Positions 45,841 through 55,587 of a DNA stretch of 60,645 nucleotides are shown piece after piece (within the stretch, counting starts at the first letter, position 1; every line of letters starts with the position of its first letter). Below the pieces are notes generated by a model. It did no database searches and was not told the DNA's origin. It saw nothing but the letters and a program-made list of their open reading frames with translations. The DNA is from Nonlabens ulvanivorans (lineage in GTDB: Bacteria > Bacteroidota > Bacteroidia > Flavobacteriales > Flavobacteriaceae), in contig NZ_BBMK01000012.1 in the NCBI RefSeq assembly GCF_000755285.1, positions 1-60,645 of the forward strand. The letters run 5' to 3'. A program made the position numbers and the translations under genes.

Positions 45841-47286
45841 ATGATAGAGACCGCTAAAAAGATAGAATCCATAAGTGTATTTGATATGCTTAAAATAGGT
45901 GTAGGGCCATCAAGCTCACATACTTTAGGGCCATGGCGTGCAGCACGACGTTTTATTAAAAAACTTCAAGACACTAATAAAATAGGTTTAGTAAAAAGTA
46001 TTGAAGTTGATTTATATGGTTCGTTATCCCTTACTGGAATTGGACATGCTACAGATATTGCCGTTATAATGGGATTGTTAGATGCAGATCCTGAGACCTG
46101 CGAGATTGATCAAATACCTGTTGAAGTTGATTATTTAAAAGAGCATAAGAAACTACAGATTGATGGTGTTCATCTTGTTGATTTTGATCCTAGTGCTCAT
46201 ATTCATTTTCATAGGAAGTTTTTACCTTATCATCCTAATGGAATGCGTTTCAGAGCATTTTTAGATAATGGTAAAACCGTTGCAGAAAAGTATTATTCAA
46301 TTGGTGGTGGTTTTGTAGTTCAAGAAGAGCGCAAACGAGCAAAACAAAAAAGACTAGATTTTGAATGTTTTCCTCGTCCTATAGAAAAGGCAAAAGATTT
46401 ACAAGATTATTGTGATAGAGAAGGTCGTCAAGTATCTGATATAGTTTTGGAGAATGAATTATATCTTCATACTGAGGAAGAAATAGATAAGCGTTTTAAA
46501 GAAATATGGGACGTGATGCTAGATTCCATGTACATAGGTTGTCACACAGAAGGTACTCTACCAGGAGGATTAAATGTAAGACGTCGTGCTTATGATACAC
46601 ATCTTAAACTTAAGAAAGGAGCAGAATATTCTAATAAGTATGAATGGATTGATGCCATTAGAGCTACTGAAGTAAAATTTCGTGAGATTTTAAAATGGGT
46701 TTCTTGTTTTGCACTTGCCGTTAATGAAGTCAATGCTTCTTTAGGTCGTGTAGTAACAGCACCTACCAATGGTAGCGCTGGAGTTATCCCAGCAGTAATG
46801 ATGTATTACATGGTGATAGAAAATCACAATGCTGGTTTTGAAGACATTAAAAAGTATTTACTGGTTGCTGGCGCTATCGGGTCGTTATTTAAAAAAGGAG
46901 CAACGATAAGTGCTGCAATGGGCGGTTGTCAGGCAGAAATAGGTGTAAGTAGTGCTATGGCTGCTGGAGCGTTAACAGAGTTGATGGGTGGAACGCCTGC
47001 ACAAGTTCTTATGGCTAGTGAAATAGCTATGGAACATCATCTAGGTATGACTTGTGACCCTATAGGTGGATTAGTACAAGTACCATGTATAGAACGTAAT
47101 GCCATGGGTGCGATAAAAGCTATCAACGCTTGTGAAATGGCGCTAGATGCAGACGCTGCAAATGCTAAAGTGCCTCTAGATAAAGTTATTGAGACGATGT
47201 GGCAGACAGCACAAGATATGAACACTAAGTATAAGGAAACTAGTGAAGGTGGACTCGCTGTAAATGTAGCACTGTCTGACTGTTAA
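45841..47286 (+). CDS. sdaA: L-serine ammonia-lyase (iron-sulfur)
   Basis: Single-chain serine dehydratase, 481 residues: [12 protein letters not shown] near the N-terminus, then [19 protein letters not shown] and [20 protein letters not shown], which hold the Cys ligands of the 4Fe-4S cluster. Converts serine to pyruvate and ammonia. A TATATTTG box at 45784-45791 is a probable promoter element. Confidence 0.93.
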   Translation: MIETAKKIESISVFDMLKIGVGPSSSHTLGPWRAARRFIKKLQDTNKIGLVKSIEVDLYGSLSLTGIGHATDIAVIMGLLDADPETCEIDQIPVEVDYLKEHKKLQIDGVHLVDFDPSAHIHFHRKFLPYHPNGMRFRAFLDNGKTVAEKYYSIGGGFVVQEERKRAKQKRLDFECFPRPIEKAKDLQDYCDREGRQVSDIVLENELYLHTEEEIDKRFKEIWDVMLDSMYIGCHTEGTLPGGLNVRRRAYDTHLKLKKGAEYSNKYEWIDAIRATEVKFREILKWVSCFALAVNEVNASLGRVVTAPTNGSAGVIPAVMMYYMVIENHNAGFEDIKKYLLVAGAIGSLFKKGATISAAMGGCQAEIGVSSAMAAGALTELMGGTPAQVLMASEIAMEHHLGMTCDPIGGLVQVPCIERNAMGAIKAINACEMALDADAANAKVPLDKVIETMWQTAQDMNTKYKETSEGGLAVNVALSDC

Positions 47287-47379
47287 ACTTGTATGGCAAT
47301 GATTAAGGTGATTTCATTTGTTGAGAAGCATGTAATCACTTTGTAACTTTTTTTTAATTTATTAGACCTATGAATTAAT

Positions 47380-47886
47380 ATGACTAATGAACAACTCTTA
47401 TCTGATCAACTTCCCGCTATAGAACAAAGCAATTTTGAGAAACATCCCAGACGATTTTTAAATAAAAAATTAGTAGCAAAGCTATTCTTTTTTATTCCTG
47501 CACTTGCTGGAGTAATTATTGTATTCTTTATGGTAGAAGAATATCCTTGGGTATGGAAGGCAACAGGTAGTGCCTGGTTGGTACTTCTCATACTTAGCGT
47601 TTTTATATCCTATAAAGAGTTTTTTGTTCGAGGCTATGTACTGCGTGAAAATGATATAACCTATAGGCACGGATGGTTATTCCATCATCAAATTACCATA
47701 CCATTTAATCGTATACAACATACAGAGATTAATCATGGACCTATTGATAGATATTTCAAGTTATGTGAGTTAGATATTTTTACTGCAGGTGGATCTAGTA
47801 GTGATCTTAGCATATCTGGATTAGACCCAGAGAAGGCAGTTGCTATTAAAGAATATGTTTCTGAAAAGACGGCACAGCATGCTTGA
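47380..47886 (+). CDS. Bacterial PH domain membrane protein (YdbS-like)
   Basis: 168 residues: two membrane segments (about 32-50 and 57-74), then one PH domain (about 82-160) with HHQITIPFNRIQHTEINHGPIDRYFKLCELDIFTAGGSS split over the fold. Pairs with the YdbT-like gene, which it overlaps by 8 bp. Confidence 0.8.
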   Translation: MTNEQLLSDQLPAIEQSNFEKHPRRFLNKKLVAKLFFFIPALAGVIIVFFMVEEYPWVWKATGSAWLVLLILSVFISYKEFFVRGYVLRENDITYRHGWLFHHQITIPFNRIQHTEINHGPIDRYFKLCELDIFTAGGSSSDLSISGLDPEKAVAIKEYVSEKTAQHA

Positions 47887-49407
47887 TATTTCACAACCTA
47901 CTAGACAAAGCAAGCTTTCCATATTATTTTACCTTTTTAAAGGTGTAAAAGGTCTCATTGCGTTTGTTTTTTTTGCGGCCTTTTCCATGCGTTCATGGAA
48001 TAGTTCTATGGGTATAGCTGCGGTTTCTGTACTAGTTATAATGGCGACTTTAGTAGGTCCAATTGTTCAATATTGGTTTTTCAAATTTCATGTAGAAAAC
48101 GATGAACTCATTATTCAGAAAGGATGGCTTTTTAAAAAACGTAAAGCAATTCCTATAGAACGGATACAGTCCATTAATATTACACAAAATATCGCTCAAC
48201 GTTCATTAGGTCTCGTCGCAGTTGAAATTGATACCGCAGGTTCTAAAACAAAAGAGTTAGAAATACCAGCCTAGATCGCCATTTTGCAGAACAACTTAAG
48301 GCATTGCTGGGCAATAAGAAGCAAAAGGTATCTGTAGAGGCTAGTCTTATAGAAAAAATCAATTCTTCTGATGAGGAAGATACTCAGATAGTAAAAAATG
48401 ATTCTAAAATTATTTTACAATTGAGTTTTATAGATCTATTAAAAGTTGGTATAACTCAAAATCATTTGCGCAGTGGTGGACTTGCTATAGGTGTGATTAT
48501 AGGTTTTTGGTATAAAATTAAGGATGTTGTAGAGAACTTTTTCGGAGACATTTTTGAATCTGTAGATGTTGATATTGAACAAGCGGTAAAGCAGCCAGAC
48601 GCCTTTGGTTCATCAATTTTATTTGTTGTATTAGGTGCTGTTATCATATTTATTATCGCCTCTGTTGTCGTGAGTTTAGTGATGTCGATTAATAAGTTCT
48701 ATGATTATAAAATGGAATTAAAAGATGATTACCTAGAAGTAAAAATGGGCCTGCTTAGTAAAAAAGAAATTAAGATTCCAATTTCTAAAATTCAAATATT
48801 AGAATTTCATTCCAATCCATTACGTAAGCTTCTTGATTTTAAAACGGCTCGTATTTATCAAGCGCAGTCACAAAATAATCAAATATCCAGTGTAGAAGTG
48901 CCAGCATGCCAATCAGATTTACAGTCTCAATTACAACATCTTATTTTTAAAGAAACGTTAGAACAGCCAGAGAAGGAATTACTAACCAATCCATGGTCAC
49001 ATGCGAGATTGGACATGTATATAGCTAGTGTTTTTGGTTTACCGCTTATAGGCGTTGCTGTATTTTTTGAGTTTTACTGGGCTATTCTTATACCTGTTGT
49101 ATTTATAGGAATAGTAGGAACTATAGCATATCAATATGGTAAGTATAGTAAGCTTACTAGAGATGATGATTTTATTGTTTTTTATAAAGGATGGTTATTT
49201 AATACCATCATTATATCACCAGTTTACAAAACACAAGCTGTTGAGAAATGGCGTAGTATTTTTATCAAACGTAGAGGAGAAGCTCACCTCAAAGTACATA
49301 CAGCTGGCGGTTCTAGACAACTCAAATATCTAAAGGATAAAGAGATCAATACCATGCAAAATGATATTAATAATCAAGTCATTCAATCTAATAAAAGCTG
49401 GATGTAA
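47879..49407 (+). CDS. Multi-PH-domain membrane protein (YdbT-like), frameshifted
   Basis: Starts MLDISQPTRQSK. Three membrane/PH units: KKRKAIPIERIQSINITQN, EIKIPISKIQILEFHS and IISPVYKTQAVEKWRS mark the three PH domains. The frame breaks at 48270: CC to CCC gives ELEIPALDRHFAEQLKALLGNK and a protein of about 509 residues. YdbS/YdbT pairs are envelope proteins linked to bacteriocin and stress resistance in Bacillus. Confidence 0.8.
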
Positions 49408-49410
49408 AAA

Positions 49411-49902
49411 TTAAGGATACTGTCTAGTGTCCGTAATTCCTGCAACCATCCATTTATCATCAATGTAAATTAATGTAAAAACATTAGTTCCATTATGTGT
49501 AAAGCCATCATTCATATAAAACTCGTAACTGGTACTAACGGTTGCTATATCAATGCTATTGGTAGTTTTAATTTGAATTAATCGCTCCTCAAAGCTTACA
49601 CTGTCAGGGATTTGAGCGATACCTTTGAGGAAATCATCGATAGAAGTATGATTCACTTTTCTTCCCATGCTTTCTGATATAATTAGCGAATTAATTGTCG
49701 CATGCTCTACCATCATCATTCTTAATGACAGTGTGTCTTTTTGATGAAAATATTCAAAAAACTCTTTAACCGCTTCAGCAGGTTTAACCTTTTCTTCTAG
49801 GCTTACGGTCGCTGTAATGCTGTCTGTGACAGTAGGTTGTTGTGCAATCGCTTTCGCGAAAGCGATAACCATAAAACCTATCAATAATAAAGAGCTTCTC
49901 AT
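49411..49902 (-). CDS. Exported NTF2/SnoaL-like protein
   Basis: 163 residues. The signal peptide ends with AFAKAIAQ, encoded across a dispersed palindrome. The rest is a small cone-shaped NTF2-like fold ending GTNVFTLIYIDDKWMVAGITDTR, typical of SnoaL-like families. Ligand unknown. Convergent with the YdbT-like gene, 3 bp apart. Confidence 0.7.
   Translation of the reverse strand: MRSSLLLIGFMVIAFAKAIAQQPTVTDSITATVSLEEKVKPAEAVKEFFEYFHQKDTLSLRMMMVEHATINSLIISESMGRKVNHTSIDDFLKGIAQIPDSVSFEERLIQIKTTNSIDIATVSTSYEFYMNDGFTHNGTNVFTLIYIDDKWMVAGITDTRQYP
49849..49864. repeat. Dispersed palindrome, copy 11, in a signal peptide
   Basis: Exact CGCTTTCGCGAAAGCG; read on the minus strand in frame it encodes the AFAKA part of the signal peptide. 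Confidence 0.9.
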
Positions 49903-49960
49903 GTAGTCTGATTTAATGTGGTAATATTAGTATTTTTACTAAATATATATTGCCAAAATT

Positions 49961-50782
49961 ATGTCAACTGCAAAAAAAGAGTACAAGAGAATCACAGTAA
50001 AATCACTTACTGAGATGAAACGCAATAATGAGAAAATATCGATGCTTACTGCATACGATTATACCATGGCGCGAATTATAGATAATGCTGGTGTGGATGT
50101 TATTCTTGTAGGTGATAGTGCTAGTAATGTAATGGCCGGTCATGAGACGACTTTACCTATAACGCTTGATCAAATGATTTATCATGCTAGTAGTGTGGTG
50201 AGAGCTGTAGAGCGATCACTGGTTGTTGTCGATTTACCTTTTGGTAGTTATCAAAGTGATCCCAAAGAGGCTTTACGCAGTGCTATACGTATTATGAAAG
50301 AAAGCGGTGGACATTCTGTGAAATTAGAAGGTGGTAGTGAGGTGAAAGACTCTATTAAACGCATATTGCATGCTGGTATACCTGTTATGGGGCATTTAGG
50401 CTTAACTCCTCAATCTATTTATAAATTTGGAACTTACACGGTGAGAGCAAAAGAAAAAGCAGAAGCTGAAAAGCTTAAAGAAGATGCTCTTGCTTTGCAA
50501 CGTTGGGGGGGCTGCTTTGCAATTGTTTTAGAAAAGGTTCCTGCGGCACTTGCTCAAGAAGTTGCAGCAAGTCTGACGATTCCGGTTATAGGAATAGGAG
50601 CTGGTAGTGGTGTAGATGGTCAGGTACTTGTTTCTCACGACATGTTCGGTATGACACATGAGTTTAATCCTCGTTTTTTAAGACGCTATTTAAATCTTTA
50701 TGAAGAAATGGGTAATGCCGTTGGTCAATATGTGAAAGATGTGAAGGATGTTGATTTCCCTAATGATAAAGAGCAGTATTAA
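49961..50782 (+). CDS. panB: 3-methyl-2-oxobutanoate hydroxymethyltransferase
   Basis: First committed step of pantothenate synthesis. 273 residues; [21 protein letters not shown] carries the metal Asp, and [20 protein letters not shown] the C-terminal signature. [17 protein letters not shown] has one residue more than the family's DALALEAAG-type segment, exactly at a seven-G run. Stop abuts the convergent DUF2254 gene. Confidence 0.93.
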   Translation: MSTAKKEYKRITVKSLTEMKRNNEKISMLTAYDYTMARIIDNAGVDVILVGDSASNVMAGHETTLPITLDQMIYHASSVVRAVERSLVVVDLPFGSYQSDPKEALRSAIRIMKESGGHSVKLEGGSEVKDSIKRILHAGIPVMGHLGLTPQSIYKFGTYTVRAKEKAEAEKLKEDALALQRWGGCFAIVLEKVPAALAQEVAASLTIPVIGIGAGSGVDGQVLVSHDMFGMTHEFNPRFLRRYLNLYEEMGNAVGQYVKDVKDVDFPNDKEQY

Positions 50783-52054
50783 TTAATCAATAGTACTTTT
50801 AAGAATCTTTAAATCAATTGGGTTTTTGATTCCATTTTCTGCATCATGCATCATCAACTCTAGTTGATGATCTAAAGTCTGTACATAGTCATTACTGATA
50901 TTATTGCATTTTTTCAAACGGTTAATCATTTGAATTAACGACATCATTACTGTGAAGTCATGATTACAATAATTTCTATATGGTGCAAGTATATTGTGTA
51001 TGAAATGATTAAAAGGAGTTATAGACAATTTTATAATAGGCTTATTACCTTCAATAATAATGGAGTGATCAGATCTTTTTAATCTTATAGCAAATAGATC
51101 AGTTAGAAAGTTAATAGTATTAATTGCGGTTCCTGGATCATTAATTCCAGGGGGGGACATTGCCTTAATTCCGATTTCTGTAATTTGCTTAAAACCTAAT
51201 GTGTAGTTATCCTTGACGATTTCTGATTCTTGATATAAAAAATTTTTCAATATTTCCTTAACCTGATCATCGTTGAGTTTCTTATTGGATTTAAATAAAG
51301 GACTGTCTGTAATGAGATACTCGCCCTTATGAAACAATACTTCTATTTGTATGCTTTGGTCTAGACAATAGCTTTTAAGACTGGTAGAACTTATGTTTTG
51401 TATAGTTCCAGATTCGTAAGAGTTGTAAATGTCCCAATCAGTCGTATTTGGAAAGTCGGTTGTATTATTATCGTTATTAATTTCGGTCTCTAATTGATCT
51501 TTTGAGTTCTGGTAAATATTCTTAAGAATATTATTGATCTGTATACTTGAAGAAATGCTATGTATAAAATAGACAAATGCTCCTAAGGCTATTAATGCGG
51601 TAATGATTCCTATAAGAACAGAGAATCCTGGTATTTGATAATCCTTTCCTGTAGGCTCGATACCTATTATGGTAATGATATTATAGATAATACTAGATAA
51701 AAAAGCACCTAAGATTACCTGATGGGTTTTGTTAGATATCAAACTGGGTAATACTCTAGGAGAGTAATTTGTAGCAGCCTGACTTAATAAAAGCATTACC
51801 ATTGAGAATGAAAAAACTAATATACTAATGCCACCAGCGATAAGTGTTGTCAGAATATTTCTAGCTGTTTCAATGTCATTAACTACTAAAGGAGAAAATG
51901 AATCCTGTAAATATCTGGAGATACCAATTGATTCTAACCATTTCATTATAAAGGCAAATCCTAATGCGAGAACAGCATAAAGTGTAGGGTAGAAGGCAAT
52001 GCTTCCCGTTATTGAATTAAAAAAGGATTTAATTCTTAAATAAATAAATTTCAT
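50783..52054 (-). CDS. DUF2254 family membrane protein
   Basis: 423 residues with four membrane segments in the first 180 residues and a soluble C-terminal part. Signature AMSPPGINDPGTA is the family's ALSPGINDPxTA with one extra Pro, at a seven-C run. Function unknown. Confidence 0.8.
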   Translation of the reverse strand: MKFIYLRIKSFFNSITGSIAFYPTLYAVLALGFAFIMKWLESIGISRYLQDSFSPLVVNDIETARNILTTLIAGGISILVFSFSMVMLLLSQAATNYSPRVLPSLISNKTHQVILGAFLSSIIYNIITIIGIEPTGKDYQIPGFSVLIGIITALIALGAFVYFIHSISSSIQINNILKNIYQNSKDQLETEINNDNNTTDFPNTTDWDIYNSYESGTIQNISSTSLKSYCLDQSIQIEVLFHKGEYLITDSPLFKSNKKLNDDQVKEILKNFLYQESEIVKDNYTLGFKQITEIGIKAMSPPGINDPGTAINTINFLTDLFAIRLKRSDHSIIIEGNKPIIKLSITPFNHFIHNILAPYRNYCNHDFTVMMSLIQMINRLKKCNNISNDYVQTLDHQLELMMHDAENGIKNPIDLKILKSTID

Positions 52055-52120
52055 TATATCAATTTAGGGCTAGAAAACAAATCTACTGGTTAAAATAATC
52101 ACAACTATCAATATTTAGTC

Positions 52121-52888
52121 TTATAGATTATTCATCCATACATGATAAAAAGTTAGAAAAGTAGCTCTCCATTGAGCCTCATTATGTTGTGCTCCATTCT
52201 CTTCAAGATATGTTACTGTCGCACCTTTATTAAGGGTTAAATCGTGCATGCGTTTCATGTCTAAAAGCATATCATCGCCTTCTTCTGTTCCAGCAGCAAA
52301 AAAATAATGTTGATTTTCTAAATTTTCACGTTGATCTATTAGTTGAAAGGACTTTTCACTCCACCAAAACGATGGAGAAAAAACGCCAGCCGATTGAAAT
52401 AAATTAGGATGTTGGATAGCTGCATAGTAAGCAAATAGACCACCTAAAGAACTGCCGGCTATGGCTACTTTATCATTATCGATCTTCAAATCAAACTTTT
52501 CATGAACTTCTGGTAATGCCTTTTCAATAATCCATGATAGAAAAGCTTGTGCCTCGCCACCACCATATTTTTCATTTTCAAATGGTGTTAGTTCCGCCAT
52601 GCGCAGCTCATTACCGTGATCTATTGCGATTACGATAGCTTGTTTATCTTCTGGAAAAGAAGCAATACTTTCATCTACATTCCATTCTCCAGAATAGCTT
52701 GTCTGTTCATCAAAAAGATTTTGTCCATCCAGCATAACTAGCAAGGGTAGTTGACTTGTTTGATAATTAGCAGGAAGGTATAACCTGACTTTGCGATATC
52801 CTTCTTTATATTGAACAGAATCAACAACTACCTGTTGAGCAGAAATAAGTTGAGTAATTAAAAAACAAAAGATTAGTAAAGGTTTCAT
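52121..52888 (-). CDS. Exported alpha/beta-hydrolase esterase (Fes/IroE-like)
   Basis: 255 residues, signal peptide to about 18. GSSLGG places the nucleophile at S147, HNEAQW near the end supplies the His. Belongs to the esterase D/enterochelin esterase-like family; substrate unknown. Confidence 0.83.
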   Translation of the reverse strand: MKPLLIFCFLITQLISAQQVVVDSVQYKEGYRKVRLYLPANYQTSQLPLLVMLDGQNLFDEQTSYSGEWNVDESIASFPEDKQAIVIAIDHGNELRMAELTPFENEKYGGGEAQAFLSWIIEKALPEVHEKFDLKIDNDKVAIAGSSLGGLFAYYAAIQHPNLFQSAGVFSPSFWWSEKSFQLIDQRENLENQHYFFAAGTEEGDDMLLDMKRMHDLTLNKGATVTYLEENGAQHNEAQWRATFLTFYHVWMNNL

Positions 52889-52968
52889 AGATTAATCTGA
52901 TTAAATATGGACTGTTACAAATATAGACTCAAATAAATCTATTAAATTGCTTACTGAAAATCTGAAGA

Positions 52969-53378
52969 ATGACTTATACTCTAGAAGAAAAGAAAGCCAT
53001 ATTGAGTGAACTTATTATTATGCACATGCCGATCAACACATTAAAAAAGAGGAAATAGCCTTTATTCATGCGATAGGTAAGCGACTAGAGTTAAATGAAG
53101 ATGAATTATCGCATATGGTAGAACATCCTGAAGAGTTAAAAACTATAGTACCCAAGCTATTTGTAAAAAGAGTAGTGCATTTTCATAGACTTATGTTGAT
53201 GATGCACATCGATGGTCATGTAGATACTGCTGAATTACAGTTATTATATCAAACAGCTTTAAGATATGGGATTCGTAAATCAACTGTAGATACCTTACTC
53301 AATACCATGGAAAAATATCCACATGGAGAGATTCCACCTTCTGAATTGATGTCCATTCATCAACGAAATCATAATTAA
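52969..53378 (+). CDS. TerB-like protein, frameshifted
   Basis: From ATG 52969 the frame reads MTYTLEEKKAILSELIIM; after a one-base loss near 53022 the other frame continues AHADQHIKKEEIAFIHAIGKRLEL. The two alike acidic helix pairs (HADQHIKKEE, HIDGHVDTAE) are the TerB/DjlA N-terminal pattern. About 137 residues once joined. Confidence 0.75.
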
Positions 53379-53403
53379 TTGACATAACGTCATGGTTTAA
53401 TTG

Positions 53404-53433
53404 AAAAAACACGACATTATGACGTGGTTTTTC
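53404..53433 (+). terminator. Terminator
   Basis: AAAAAACACGAC and GACGTGGTTTTT arms, imperfect, with T-run after the TerB-like gene. Confidence 0.7.
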
Positions 53434-53488
53434 TGTTGGTATTAGTTTTGTCTATTAGAAAGCAAGTTCAACTTTAAAAATAATAATT

Positions 53489-53920
53489 ATGAAACTTGCA
53501 CATAGAACAACAACAAACAACTGGTTACCATCTTTAATTGATGAAATGTTTACTAATGATTATATGGGCGGTACTGCGCCAGTAAAAGCATGGAGTCCAT
53601 CTGTAAATATTTCTGAAGGTGACACTCAATTTGAATTAGAACTAGTAATCCCAGGATTTAAGAAAGAAGATGTATCCATAGAGGTAGATCAGGATGTATT
53701 AACAATCTCGAGCGAAGTAAAAGACGAATATGAGGAGAAAACTGAGCAGTTTACACGCAGAGAGTTTTCTTTAAGCTCTTTCAAACGCAGCTTTAATTTA
53801 CCAGATTCTGTAAACCAAGATCACATTGCCGCTGAGTATAAAGATGGTATTTTAAATCTTACATTACCTAAAAAGGAAGAAGCATTACCACAGCCTAAGC
53901 GTATGATTACATTGAAGTAA
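53489..53920 (+). CDS. Hsp20 family small heat-shock protein
   Basis: 143 residues; alpha-crystallin domain from about 35 to 128 (VNISEGDTQFELELVIPGFKKEDVSIEV; AEYKDGILNLTLPKKEE). Holds unfolding proteins. TAGTTTTG at 53443-53450 is a probable -7 box. Confidence 0.92.
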   Translation: MKLAHRTTTNNWLPSLIDEMFTNDYMGGTAPVKAWSPSVNISEGDTQFELELVIPGFKKEDVSIEVDQDVLTISSEVKDEYEEKTEQFTRREFSLSSFKRSFNLPDSVNQDHIAAEYKDGILNLTLPKKEEALPQPKRMITLK

Positions 53921-54014
53921 TAACAGATAGAGATTGTGAAATCATAAATCCTGTACAATTGAAAGTTAAGAGTTTTTTTTGGTTAGTTACAAATCTTTAT
54001 AATTAACGTGAGGC

Positions 54015-54046
54015 AAAAATCCCAGCCGATAGGCTGGGATTTTTTG
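54015..54046 (+). terminator. hsp20 terminator
   Basis: AAAAATCCCAGCC and GGCTGGGATTTTTT arms around GATA. Confidence 0.9.
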
Positions 54047-54074
54047 TTGATTGAATCTTTCTATTAGTTATCTC

Positions 54075-55408
54075 TTATTGAGATTTAACTAAAATATAAG
54101 CACTGTTAAATCTAACATCTCCTCCTGTATTGCTTGATGTAAATCCTGTTAATTGGATTAAACTAGGGTCTGTGCTTGGATTCCAGTTAATCCAATTACT
54201 TTCAAATAAAGCTCCAAAAGGAAGAGGAGTTGAAACAAAACTTGTATTAGTTATAGTGTAATTAATTCCATCTGTTACATTATTTGTAGTCAATTGAAAA
54301 TTGGCATTTCCTTGTCCAGATGTTACACGAACAATAACTTTTATTTGAAGATTTGCTGATGGATTGATTAATGTAGGGTTTAGTACTGTTTCACAATTTG
54401 ATAAATTGAAATCACCAGTGTTTCCTTGTGGAATAACATATTCAGATCCAGCTTGCCATAAACTGTATTGAACAGGAGCTGCAGAATTTACATCACTCCA
54501 ACTTGCTGATCCAGATCCGTCTGTGGTTAATACTTGACCTGTGGTTCCAGATGTAGTAGCATGTCATATCCGTCGGTAGCATCTTGATTTCTGATAGCAA
54601 AACTTCTACCTTGAAACCATCCAGAATAAGAATTTTGAGTACCGTCGTTAACAACTGTACTATGTACTCCATATCGAATTCCAGTACTATTAGTATTTCC
54701 TACTTCAGATTTTATACCGTAAGTAGTTCCCATTGCTGTCGAGTTTCCATCAACGATATTATGAATTCCGTAATTTTCTACGACACTGCTGTTGTTAACT
54801 AATACATTATTTTCGATACCAACATGACTACCTGTTCCCGTGCTACTGATACTTAATAGAGCGCCAGCTTTCTGTCCGCCTGGTGTACTAGTATTGCTTC
54901 CGTTGATTAAAGAAGTGTTAGTTCCCGTTGCTGTACTCGAATTTCTATTTTCAAGGTCCAACAACCTTTTATCTCCTCCAGCAGGTGTTTCGTTTTCAAT
55001 AGATACAATTGCAGCATTTGATGAGTCTTGCCCAAATGCCGTACGTCCAATTCTATAAGCATCAGAAGATGTATCAATAGTAACATCAGTTGTTGTACCT
55101 CGATCATAAAATGCACCATTACCACTGGCACTTAGAATATCGGTTACATTTTGAAAAGAGCTTCCATTACTAAAATAGAATCCTGCATTTGCGCCACCTT
55201 CAAGATATAATATCGTACCAGATGGAGCTACAGTGGCAGGTAATGCGGTTACTTTAGGAATTATAATTCCATTATGTTCTCCAACTGGTAAGCTAGTTCT
55301 AGCGATAATTTCTAAATCTGCAGTTGGAGCAACAGTACCTATACCGACTTGAGCAAGACCTAGAAATGAAACTAGTAAAGCTAATATTAATATATTCGGT
55401 TTGAGCAT
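54075..55408 (-). CDS. Exported repeat-rich surface protein, frameshifted
   Basis: Starts MLKPNILILALLVSFLGLAQ, a clear signal peptide, then VGIGTVAPTADLEI, common at the start of flavobacterial surface proteins related to tail-fibre-like repeats. Ser/Thr/Asn-rich middle. A one-base loss near 54560 separates DGYDM from ATTSGTTGQVLTTDGSGSASW; joined it is about 445 residues. No clear sorting tail. An N-terminal extension to 55432 is unlikely. Confidence 0.65.
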
Positions 55409-55587
55409 GATGAGCGTTTTTAAGTATCTCAATATACTTGAAAACTATCAGTTTACATGAGCTCTATTATCCAGCTATTAGACATTCATGTCCTTAATCG
55501 TTATTAATATCGATATGTCGAATTAAAACGTTAAAAACCAATTAAATTCGTTGAAAAAATGAAGTGTTTTTAATGAATTATTGCACT

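Noticed and set aside
1727..51156. Seven-G tracts as phase-variation switches
   Set aside because: They sit in housekeeping genes at conserved motifs, and a change by one base would kill panB or rmuC; artefact is simpler.
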